Below, one piece after another: positions 55,083 to 62,574 of a stretch of 64,000 nt of DNA. The position numbers were made by a program, and so were the translations under genes. How positions within the stretch are numbered: the stretch's first letter is position 1; every line of letters starts with the position of its first letter. The stretch lies in the NCBI GenBank assembly GCA_018816555.1, contig JAHIVT010000138.1:35388-99387 (forward strand), written 5' to 3'. A model generated the notes under the pieces. That model was not told where the DNA came from. It saw only the letters and a program-made list of their open reading frames with translations, and did no database searches. The DNA comes from Pseudomonadota bacterium (lineage in GTDB: Bacteria > Desulfobacterota > Desulfobulbia > Desulfobulbales > SURF-16).

Positions 55083-55796
55083 CCCAAGTTCTCCTTTTCC
55101 TGTTTTTCATTTCATCTTTCCCGCGGATTATTTGGACTTCTGTGTCGCGGAATCCTGGTCCTTGAACAGCGTTGAGCATGGAACTTTTTATTTCTTTGAG
55201 TCTTTGACGCCGCATATTCGATTTCCTGTCGAATTTTCTGTCGGTTGGCAGGATGCCATCAAAAAAACGCCAAAGTTGCTATGTATCCGGATCAATATTT
55301 GTGCCAGTTTGGGAGTGATGTCTGAAGTGCTATAAAATCAATTAGTTATGCAGATTTTTATCGGCGGTTGCATTGGCATCCATAGGATAAATCTGTAACT
55401 TGAAACACGGATGGATTGGGAACCCGGCGTGATGACAGAGAAGTATTTGAGAAATTCCTTCAAGATGTTAGGTGGGTACTCGATACCGCCACCAAGTAAC
55501 ACTATTCTGTCACTGATCGAGGTTACAGATTGCTCCGTTTTTTTATCTGTGGCAGCCGCGAGGTGATTGTAGAATAACAGGGGCTTGAGAACGATGAATA
55601 CTGGCGAGGTTGTATAGGCTTGCCTTGGGGCTTTATAAGTTGCAGCATCAGCAGAGTTCTGCACAACGCCGGGAGAAAGCCGTAAAAGGTAAAGGTGTGG
55701 GTGTCACACAGGGGGGCACAGAGGATGTTTTTGGGTCAAATCCCATAAAAAAAGCGAGTCATGAAATCCATAACTCGCTGAAATTTTATCTATTAA
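55083..55796. other. gene-free region before tRNA-Pro
   Basis: About 700 bp with only short ORFs. One minus-strand ORF (about 55338-55664) contains DRIVLLGGGIEYPPNILKEF, which could be a decayed fragment of an actin-like ATPase domain, but support is too thin to call. The tRNA-Pro terminator lies at the right end. Confidence 0.4.
55747..55779 (-). terminator. terminator after tRNA-Pro
   Basis: AGCGAGT pairs with ACTCGCT around a 13-base loop; on the minus strand it is followed by TTTTTT. It lies 18 bases after the tRNA 3' end. Confidence 0.8.
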
Positions 55797-55874
<78 letters not shown>

Positions 55875-56043
55875 ACGTAAAAATAAATGAGAAAAACCAA
55901 TTAGCATTATGTAGCGCAACCGTCAAGAAGAAATCAAACGTATAAGCAGAATAACTGGCAAAATGTGAAATTTTATTATTTAAAATTGTTGACGGCTGAA
56001 AATCAAGTTGCTATATTTGCCGCTTCGTAAGGGCACCAACTAA

Positions 56044-56119
<76 letters not shown>

Positions 56120-56128
56120 TAAAATATC

Positions 56129-56163
56129 AAGGAGTTACGGTAAGTACCGCAACTCCTTTTTTT
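56129..56163 (+). terminator. terminator after tRNA-Asn
   Basis: AAGGAGTT pairs with AACTCCTT, with an inner CGGT/ACCG stem, followed by a run of T. It lies ten bases after the tRNA. Confidence 0.9.
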
Positions 56164-56291
56164 ATTGCCTTTTTGGAAATTCACCCATTAGGTGACAAAA
56201 GGGAGAGAAGATTTTTCTTCAAGGCACAAATAAAGCGGCACCACTCACCGTGGATGCCGCTTCTTGAAAAGAACCGTTAATATTCAGCAAA

Positions 56292-56819
56292 TCAAGTCGG
56301 GCAGCAATCAGGCAGACAATTCAACCATTCTTGAGGATTGAGAACAAGCTCTTTCGGGTGTTCAATTTTCTTTCGCTTTGCCGGCAACTCCTTGAACATA
56401 TTCAGGACACCGCCACAAATCATATGGTTTGCCTGCTCAGAGGCATACATCATGTAAACCGATCTCAACAGCCGGTCATATGCTTCGCCTATTTCTTTTT
56501 TTCCGTTCTCCCATCTCGACACCGTGGAAACGGTTACGCCCAGCATGGTAGCCAGTTCTTTTGCCATCAGGTGCAAATCTTTTCTAAGAAATTTAATCTC
56601 TTCCGGCTTCAGCAGTGCTTTCCTTTTTTGGCAGATATACGCCCCAATGAGCCTGTGAAGCTTTTGAATGTTCGGGATGGAAGCGTATTCTTCGCCGCAT
56701 GACGGGCAAGCATATTGCGTAATGCCGCACAAAACAACATCAAGCCCGCACTCATTGTAATGATATGGCTTGTCTTTGATTACCTTAATTTCTCCGCCGC
56801 ATGAATAGCATTTATTCAT
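56292..56819 (-). CDS. MqsA-type antitoxin (zinc ribbon + HTH)
   Basis: A 175-residue protein from the ATG at 56819, preceded by AAAAGGTGGG. Two CxxC pairs near the N-terminus (CYSCGGE and YACPSCGEEY) form a YgiT/MqsA-type zinc ribbon. A C-terminal XRE helix-turn-helix (LATMLGVTVSTVSRWENGKK) binds DNA. Such proteins neutralise a toxin and repress their own operon. The upstream partner is a DUF4258-like toxin gene that is frameshifted, leaving this as a possible orphan antitoxin. The C-terminal about 40 residues are longer than in E. coli MqsA. Confidence 0.88.
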   Translation of the reverse strand: MNKCYSCGGEIKVIKDKPYHYNECGLDVVLCGITQYACPSCGEEYASIPNIQKLHRLIGAYICQKRKALLKPEEIKFLRKDLHLMAKELATMLGVTVSTVSRWENGKKEIGEAYDRLLRSVYMMYASEQANHMICGGVLNMFKELPAKRKKIEHPKELVLNPQEWLNCLPDCCPT

Positions 56820-56831
56820 CGTGCCCACCTT

Positions 56832-57171
56832 TTAGCTCAAAACGGTTATTATGACGCAAGCCTGACGGCTGATAATGACAGTGACAACCCCGCCTTCATC
56901 ACCTTCAAGATCATCGCCTTTTATCGTAGGCCCAATTGTTTGTATTGTCCTTGAATTCTTTGCTTGTGATTTTTCCCCGGATCAGAATATGTGCAACGTC
57001 ATGTGTTGAATAACCGCGTTCCATCATTCTGGCTTTGGCATGGTTGCTGACAATAAATTCCCCGCCCGTCACAATCTCACGGATTATGGCGTGCGCTTTC
57101 TCATTGTCAATTTCTTCTGCCGGGTCAAATTTCATGCTATCAGAATAAAACAAAAGTTGATCTAAAAGCAA
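56832..57171 (-). pseudogene. DUF4258-like toxin, frameshifted near C-terminus
   Basis: The N-terminal 86 residues (56911-57171) carry the DUF4258 pattern FIVSNHAKARMMERGYSTHDVAHILIRG, found in RelE-fold-like toxins. The frame ends early with NNWAYDKRR and a stop. Shifting one base at the AAAA run directly after TACGAT gives KGDDLEGDEGGVVTVIISRQ and a stop at 56832-56834. This is the strand the family needs, and it ends 12 bases before the antitoxin start. So a one-base insertion (or sequencing error, or a slippery site) breaks the toxin. As it stands the toxin is probably inactive. Confidence 0.75.
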
Positions 57172-57445
57172 CTTTTATTAAGGGGCACCCGACCAAAAAA
57201 GCCAGGCAACCGCCCAAAGGTGGTCACTGCTTGCTGTAAATGTCACTTTGTAATGTTAAAAATCATTCTTCTAAGATGTATCAATTCGCTGAATAAATAT
57301 CTGTTTGGGCGTATGGGTAGCCCCGCATGTTTGCGTTGCAGCTTCCCTCGACAGTATGGTTTGTTTGCGGAAATTCTCAGGGGATTTGCACGCTCTCTTT
57401 CCACCTGTGCCCATCGTTAACTGAATCGGGGAGCCAGATAATAGT
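57172..57445. other. gene-free stretch between toxin and intron
   Basis: No gene is seen. It ends with GAATCGGGGAGCCA (57424-57437), sharing the 10-base CGGGGAGCCA with the 3' end of tRNA-Asn at 56110-56119. Confidence 0.4.
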
Positions 57446-57479
57446 AAGGCCATTTCTCACATGAGAAATGGCCTTTTTT
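57446..57479 (+). terminator. terminator hairpin preceding group II intron
   Basis: AAGGCCATTTCTCA pairs with TGAGAAATGGCCTT, followed by TTTT. The intron begins immediately after the T-run, which fits the known habit of class C group II introns of inserting behind terminator hairpins. Confidence 0.9.
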
Positions 57480-58349
57480 GTTTGCCCGGCATGGCGGGCA
57501 AACCCAGCCTGCGGTAAGCAGGCGTCACCCCGACCAGGGGGAAGACAATCCGAATCGCAAGGGCGTTGCTGGCAACGGCAGGGTCTGAAGGAAGCGATAG
57601 GAAGTGAACAGTACATAGCGCAAGCGAACCTGATTCGGCGGTGCGGGTGGGTAAACGTGCAAAATAGCGTGAAGCCCGATACCTGGTCAGCCCCGCAACG
57701 TGATTGAGGATGGGGATTGTTCACAGGGAGCACGCCTTAACCGAGGAAGCCTGATATCGTTCCCGTAAGACCTGAAGGAGGCAGGGATAGGGAAGTTCAA
57801 GGGGCAACCCGAGACTGACCGAAGCGATGTGAGGTGGCAGATGATTCCGTAGTAGTGTTGAAATTCCGGCCTGTGAAGCCTGGTAACAGAGTGGAGGGGA
57901 AAACCGGAATGACCCGGCGGTCCAGTCCGCGGGGAGCTGGTGCGCGCCAAAAGCCGTATCAGTTGCGAAGGGATGAAGTTTATTTGAAGGTTCTTTAAAA
58001 CTTGCTGGCCTATACGAATTGAGCACAAGTCGCCTGACGAGGCGAGGCACGTTATCAGCGGTATACCGTGAAAGGTCCTCTGCTGATTCTGGCCGTTCAA
58101 CGGAGTAGCAGGATAACTTGGCTGTACATTGCCCTTGAGGATAGAAGGCAGTCAACATCTTGTGAAGAGCCGGATTTCTTATGGGGAAGCGAGGCAAGAA
58201 GGACGCAGGAAATGTGAGATGTAATTAAAGGATTCCTGTTTCGTTGCTACAACGAAGGAAAATAAACAGGAGCCGTATACGAGGCCCGTACGTACGGTTC
58301 TGTGAGAGGGATGATGTGAGAGTGATCTGCTCACCTCACCCTACTCGAT
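57480..58349 (+). mobile_element. ORF-less group II intron
   Basis: About 870 nt of intron RNA structure without a reverse transcriptase. Domain I text includes CGCAAGGGCG, GAAGGAAGCGATAGG and TAGCGCAAGCGAACCTG. Domain V is at 58270-58300: GAGCCGTA pairs with TACGGTTC, with an upper stem TACG/CGTA and the CG bulge. A domain VI-like hairpin follows (GTGAG/CTCAC), ending near CTACTCGAT. Ends are approximate. Full-length bacterial introns are about 2-2.8 kb with an IEP in domain IV, which is missing here; mobility would need a protein from elsewhere. The minus-strand ORFs here are shadows of the RNA. Confidence 0.85.
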
Positions 58350-58385
58350 TTGCCCATATCAACGGCAATTATAACTCCGCTGCGG

Positions 58386-58958
58386 TCACATCCCCGGTGG
58401 CGGTGGCGGTGGCGGGCCAGGCGGAGGCGGTGGAATTTTAACCCCAGGCGGCGGAGGGGAAGCCGGTGCCGGTGAGGGCGTTGCTTGTGTTCCTCCCGAC
58501 CTCCGCCATGTATTCTTGTATACATGGCCGGACATGGGAACAAGGTGGCCGTTGGCATACATGCACTGGATGTAAGCGTTATCATACCGCTGCTGGCTAT
58601 AATAGGCGGAGGTTTGCGCTGTCTCGCTGCCGGCCATGGTCCCGACAAGCAGACCTGTGCCGGCGCCGACGGCGGCACCTTCTTCCCCTCCTATCAATGC
58701 TCCGGCCGCAGCACCTACCGCGGTACCGGTTACGGCGCTGGCTACGCCGCTCTGGGTGGCGCTCTGGCTGGGGGAGGTGCCGCCTACATAGTCAAGTGCA
58801 TACTGTCTGCAGGTCATGTCGTCGTAGCGGAACTGATCAAAACTTTTTCCTGTTCCCGGATACACCATCACCGACGGTCCGGTGGGCATGGTGGCGCAAC
58901 CCCCCAGAAGGAGGAGCAGCATGGAAAGCAGAAGCCACTTGCAAGTCGCGGAGGTCAT
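58386..58958 (-). CDS. glycine-zipper lipoprotein
   Basis: A 190-residue outer-membrane-type lipoprotein from the ATG at 58958, with a GGAGGG site. The lipobox is LLLGGC. A central glycine-zipper (about 70-115, GTAVGAAAGALIGGEEGAAVGAGTG) can pack in a membrane. The C-terminus is a long proline tract, giving PPPPPGPPPPPPPG. A YDDMTCRQYALDYVGG stretch resembles the YMGG-type motif of this protein group. It follows a proline-tyrosine rich secreted protein on the same strand. A cell-envelope structural role is inferred. Confidence 0.8.
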   Translation of the reverse strand: MTSATCKWLLLSMLLLLLGGCATMPTGPSVMVYPGTGKSFDQFRYDDMTCRQYALDYVGGTSPSQSATQSGVASAVTGTAVGAAAGALIGGEEGAAVGAGTGLLVGTMAGSETAQTSAYYSQQRYDNAYIQCMYANGHLVPMSGHVYKNTWRRSGGTQATPSPAPASPPPPGVKIPPPPPGPPPPPPPGM

Positions 58959-58975
58959 GTTTTTTCCCTCCATGA

Positions 58976-59353
58976 TCAAGGATTCTGTTGCGTTTGGGGA
59001 AGAACCTTCAACCATCCCCCCGGGCACTCTTTGACAGTGGGATAGTATCCCTCCGGATTGGTGCAGTAGTACCAGTAGCTTTGCGGTGGTGCGACCGGCT
59101 CAGTCGGGGGCTGTTCCATATAGACCGCAGGCGGTGGAGGCTGTACGTAAACGGGTGCGGGCGGCGGGTAGTAATAGGGCGGCGGGTAATAATAGGGCGG
59201 GGGGTAATACCTCCAGCCCAACATGGGCGGGGCAATGTAGATCCCGACATTGCCGTGCCATCCGTGGCTGCGCCGATGAGCCCAGGCAACTTGGGTCATG
59301 CTGAGTCCCAGCAGAAAAACCACAACCGTCATCGTCATTTTTGTCCAATTCAT
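58976..59353 (-). CDS. secreted proline/tyrosine-rich protein
   Basis: A 125-residue protein from the ATG at 59353, with a GGAGGA site. A signal peptide is present (about 1-25, TQVAWAHRRS). The mature part is dominated by tandem YYYPPP and VYVQPPPP repeats, then a C-terminal domain WYYCTNPEGYYPTVKECPGGWLKV with two cysteines, seen in many small envelope proteins. It ends 17 bp before the glycine-zipper lipoprotein start, so the pair is one operon. Confidence 0.8.
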   Translation of the reverse strand: MNWTKMTMTVVVFLLGLSMTQVAWAHRRSHGWHGNVGIYIAPPMLGWRYYPPPYYYPPPYYYPPPAPVYVQPPPPAVYMEQPPTEPVAPPQSYWYYCTNPEGYYPTVKECPGGWLKVLPQTQQNP

Positions 59354-59533
59354 TTTCGTCCTCCTCAAGGGGCAGTTTTGCCCTGTGGTGACTGCTAAAA
59401 AATAAGACCATGTCAAGCCGCGGAAGGTTCCATTTTACATCGCTTAAAATAATTGTGCAAAATATATAAAGATGATGATCTGCGATATGAAGAGTGGCTG
59501 AAGTACTTAAAGAGCCTTGAGTTGCTTATCCTG

Positions 59534-60004
59534 TTACTTTACTGCGGTCGAGAAAACAAACTGCCTCTTCTTTCCATCGCTAAATTGAGTCCCCACGGCA
59601 AATTGGTAGGTGCCGGGCTGGGCCAATTTCAGATCGACACCATAATGCAAGCCCATTCCGTGCAGGGGCAAAGCCTGCCCTTCGATCCCGTCAGGGGAGG
59701 TCACCTTGACGGCGACGACATCGCTTTTAATTGCGGCCCCTGCCTGATTGGTAAAGAACACCAGCAGATGGTGGGTCTCCTCCTTGCCGGCCTTAGCCAT
59801 GGCTTCCCGCACGTCATTGAGTTGCGCTGATGCCTTGATACCGTCAACGGTTTGTGCATCCAGCGAACTTGTTTTTTTGTGAGGAACCTTGGTCCTCTCT
59901 ACCGTGCCTGCCATTCCGGTGTGGTCGGCTGCTGCGGCCATCAGCGGCCAGGAAACGGTCAGGGCAAGGGAAAGGGCCACATTGACTAAAGAACGTTTTA
60001 ACAT
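59534..60004 (-). CDS. periplasmic protein of unknown function near efflux remnant
   Basis: A 156-residue exported protein with a signal peptide (about 1-26, LMAAAADHTG) and an AAGGAG site. The mature domain is a small beta-sandwich; HGMGLHYGVDLKLAQPGTYQFAV resembles YtkA/FixH- or P19-like periplasmic domains, and its histidines and methionine could bind a metal. It lies 51 bp downstream of a decayed CusA-type pump fragment on the same strand, suggesting it was part of a metal-efflux operon. Exact function is unknown. Confidence 0.65.
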   Translation of the reverse strand: MLKRSLVNVALSLALTVSWPLMAAAADHTGMAGTVERTKVPHKKTSSLDAQTVDGIKASAQLNDVREAMAKAGKEETHHLLVFFTNQAGAAIKSDVVAVKVTSPDGIEGQALPLHGMGLHYGVDLKLAQPGTYQFAVGTQFSDGKKRQFVFSTAVK

Positions 60005-60055
60005 AAGATGGTTCTCCTTTTGTTTGTTGTTGACTGACTTGGTTTTTTCATCTGT

Positions 60056-60372
60056 TTATTCCTCAGCAATATCATCCCCGGCGATGGGCAGCGCGCTGCG
60101 CGAGAGTTTTCTGTCCCGCCAGAGAAAATAGATAACCGGGTAGACCAACAGCTCCATGACCCAGGAGGTGACGACCCCGCCGACCATGGGGGCGGCGATG
60201 CGCTTCATGACATCGGCCCCGGTGCCATGGCTTCACATGATGGGCAGCAGACCGGCAATGATGACCGAGATCGTCATGACCTTGGGGCGGATGCGTTTGA
60301 CCGCGCCGTGGTGGATTGCCTGGCGCAGGTCTCCCAGGTCTGCATACGGTTTTTCTCCGTCCAGAGGTGGTG
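60056..60372 (-). pseudogene. CusA/HME-RND efflux pump C-terminal remnant
   Basis: Read on the minus strand, this encodes AIHHGAVKRIRPKVMTISV, IIAGLLPIM, then a TGA stop (60233-60235), then SHGTGADVMKRIAAPMVGG and a membrane segment, ending at a TAA. It matches the C-terminal end of heavy-metal RND pumps, where the stop replaces the tryptophan of PIMWSHGTG (TGG to TGA). About 900 residues upstream are missing; similarity starts near LDGEKPYADLGDLRQ. It is a dead fragment. The ORF track shows only out-of-frame shadows here. Confidence 0.8.
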
Positions 60373-60464
60373 GGCAAGGTCAAGTGCAGGAAAGTGGCCT
60401 TTTAACATTTTTCAGAAATTACCTGGGTAAGCCCTCAGTGATTGATATAACTCTTTCCTGTTTG

Positions 60465-60815
60465 TCAGTTGCCGAACCACTCTTTCAGTTTTCGGGCGGC
60501 TTTTTCCTTGACTTCTTTGTTGATGAAAAGGGCTACCGTTACAACCGCGGCCGTCAGTACCCCGAGGTCATCGGTATAGCCGACAAGGGGGGTAAAGTCG
60601 GCGATGGCGTCAAGCGGGATAATGAAGTAACCGAGTGCGCCGTAGATGATACTTCTGGCCCAGGCCGGCGTGGCAGGATTCTGCGCTGCAAAATAAAGCC
60701 ACAGGGCCTTTTCAACGACCTCTCTTCCTGCCGTCCTGGCAAAGGTAATGACCTTGCCCCAGAAACCTTTGTCGGAATATTCATCCTCAAATCCGTATTT
60801 CTCTTCTGCCGCCAT
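60465..60815 (-). CDS. YkvA family (DUF1232) membrane protein
   Basis: A 116-residue protein from the ATG at 60815, with a GGGAGG site; the track adds 22 residues. The DUF1232 core is ARSIIYGALGYFIIPLDAIADFTPLVGYTDDLGVL, with the proline-aspartate motif and one to two short hydrophobic segments. Function of the family is not known; it is common and often membrane-associated. It is a stand-alone gene next to mobB. Confidence 0.85.
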   Translation of the reverse strand: MAAEEKYGFEDEYSDKGFWGKVITFARTAGREVVEKALWLYFAAQNPATPAWARSIIYGALGYFIIPLDAIADFTPLVGYTDDLGVLTAAVVTVALFINKEVKEKAARKLKEWFGN

Positions 60816-60976
60816 GATTGCCTCCCGCTTCAATATTTTTTCCACCAGAACGGACTCCGGCGCCGACAGTAATTTCTTCATGCGAGTATTTTTTATACCC
60901 GGCTCTGTCTTTCTTTTCTATTATTTTTGCCATTAGGTCAGCGTGAGATCTATCGTGCCATTGTGCTGAAAGGCGA

Positions 60977-61633
60977 TTATGGCCTCTTGAGTTTGATGTG
61001 CAGTTCGATCTCCTGTGCCTCGTCAGGGACCTTGAGGGATTTAACAAAAGCGCTGACTGTTTCGGCCAGGGTGTCCTGGTCGGATTCCGTGAGGGAAATC
61101 GTGGCGCCATTAACCAGCAGGGAGACCTTTCCCGCCGCCTTTTCGGCATCCAGCAGGAAGCGTTTTTCAATAAAAGAGGAGATTTTGCGGCTCTCATCCA
61201 GGCGGAAAATGTAGTCGCCGGCAATATTCTGGTCGGTGGCTACTGCGATAACACCGGTCACCTTGTTTCGCAGCAACTCTCCGGCGTCCCGGATCACCTC
61301 GATTTTGGCGACATTGACGGCCGTTTTGAACCCTTCGCCGATGACGATGTCAACATCGGGGAAATAGCGAAGGGCAAGGGCGTTGAGCGACAGATTGTTG
61401 TTGTGCGTCATCAGCACCATCTGGTCAGGGGCGACAAAGAGGATGGAATCAGCGCCCGCCTGCCGGTGTTTGTCCGTATCGGTTCCAGGTTTGTCAAATC
61501 TGAGGCCGGTTTCCTTGCTTGATTTAATAACTGCCACCCGGTAGCCGGATTCTTTCAGGTGGCTCACCACCTGGGTTGCCAGGGTGGTTTTGCCGCTGTT
61601 GTGCCAGCCGATGAAGGTAACTATCTGGGGCAT
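60977..61633 (-). CDS. mobB: molybdopterin-guanine dinucleotide adapter MobB
   Basis: A 218-residue P-loop GTPase-like protein that assists formation of molybdopterin-guanine dinucleotide for molybdenum or tungsten enzymes. The Walker A motif is in FIGWHNSGKTTLATQV, and the family stretches DTDKHRQAGAD and VIGEGFKTA are clear. The C-terminal about 50 residues go beyond the basic MobB length of about 170. MobA is not adjacent. Confidence 0.92.
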   Translation of the reverse strand: MPQIVTFIGWHNSGKTTLATQVVSHLKESGYRVAVIKSSKETGLRFDKPGTDTDKHRQAGADSILFVAPDQMVLMTHNNNLSLNALALRYFPDVDIVIGEGFKTAVNVAKIEVIRDAGELLRNKVTGVIAVATDQNIAGDYIFRLDESRKISSFIEKRFLLDAEKAAGKVSLLVNGATISLTESDQDTLAETVSAFVKSLKVPDEAQEIELHIKLKRP

Positions 61634-61911
61634 GGGAAATCCTCAAAAAAAGAACAGGTCTCTGCGCAGGAAACTGCTTGTATGGATTATCTGGAGAATA
61701 AAGATTTATTACCAGAGTTGTCAGGGAATAGCAATTAGCGTCAGTATTAATATTTCTATCTGCTAAGCGGGTGATTAACTCTTTCTCATGCTGAAGAGCA
61801 AAGAATTTTTTTCCCGCGTCTGTTACAATATGCCTGTTGCAGCATCTGCCGGTATGGCTGTTGCCTTATGATGCAGAGCTAAGAGATAGGAATGATTAAG
61901 GGGAAAAGGAA

Positions 61912-62424
61912 ATGGTTGACCGGGATTTTATGCAGGAATACCGTGATCTTGTGGGCAGGATTGACGGAGAGATAAAAAAGACAGCAGAGCTGTATGGTGG
62001 CCGACTGCGCTGCTCGCCCGGTTGCTCGACGTGCTGCACCATCTCGTCGGTGCTGCCCCTTGAGGCGGCGCTGCTCCGGCAGGCGATCGGCCGGCTTGAT
62101 GAGCAGGTAAAAAAGAAGATACAGTCTCAGGCCGCGGGTTCCTCATGCCCATTGCTGGTTGATCGGCTGTGCGTGGTGTATCAGAGCAGGCCGCTCATCT
62201 GCCGCACCCACGGCCTGCCCATTGCCTATGTGGATTATGAACGGCAGGCAATAGAGGTCTCCGCCTGCCCCCTGAATTTTGCTGAGGATTATGATTTTGA
62301 ACAGGATGAGCTCTTTTTTATCGATCCCTTTAACGGGGAGCTGGTCAGGCTTAATGAAGAATACTGCACCGCCCTGGGGATAAACAGCAAGTTTCGGGTG
62401 CCGATGCAGGAGTTGCTGGGCTGA
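61912..62424 (+). CDS. YkgJ-family cysteine cluster protein
   Basis: A 170-residue protein of the YkgJ/CxxxCxxC family (Fe-S or zinc cluster). The cysteine pattern is CSPGCSTCCT near residue 35, then CPLLVDRLCVVYQSRPLICRTHGLP, the standard CP-x-L-x-x-x-x-C-x-x-Y-x-x-RP-x-x-CR motif. A GGGGAAAAGG site precedes the ATG. Function is undetermined; iron-sulfur or zinc binding is predicted. It converges with the gene to the right. Confidence 0.88.
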   Translation: MVDRDFMQEYRDLVGRIDGEIKKTAELYGGRLRCSPGCSTCCTISSVLPLEAALLRQAIGRLDEQVKKKIQSQAAGSSCPLLVDRLCVVYQSRPLICRTHGLPIAYVDYERQAIEVSACPLNFAEDYDFEQDELFFIDPFNGELVRLNEEYCTALGINSKFRVPMQELLG

Positions 62425-62460
62425 GTAGTCGCGACTACTGTTATTGGGTTAGAAGAGAGA

Positions 62461-62545
62461 GGACCGAAGTGCTGATCGGAGAGGAATTCGGTCCTGAAAC
62501 AGACAGGGGGCAGCCTGGCGCTGATAATAACGCTGAGCTGCCCCC
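62461..62545. terminator. two hairpins between convergent genes
   Basis: GGACCGAA pairs with TTCGGTCC (62461-62494). GGGGGCAG pairs with CTGCCCCC, with an inner GGCG/CGCT-like stem (62506-62545). They fill the 150-bp convergent gap. T-runs are poor, so termination by stable structure is inferred. Confidence 0.6.
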
Positions 62546-62574
62546 GATGATTTACTGCAAAGGTATGAGTTTTT

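Noticed and set aside
55338-55664. 108-residue minus ORF before tRNA-Pro
   Set aside because: Only one short stretch resembles an ATPase motif; no start signals and no full domain.
57687-58197. Minus-strand ORFs of 137 and 158 residues
   Set aside because: They lie wholly inside the group II intron ribozyme and are antisense shadows of its structured RNA; such ORFs are often misannotated as proteins.
60233-60235. UGA as selenocysteine in the RND remnant
   Set aside because: The position is a conserved tryptophan in the family and the gene is already truncated, so a nonsense mutation is simpler.
60072-60383. 103-residue minus ORF
   Set aside because: Out of frame with the RND pump remnant and of biased, arginine/histidine-rich composition; a shadow.
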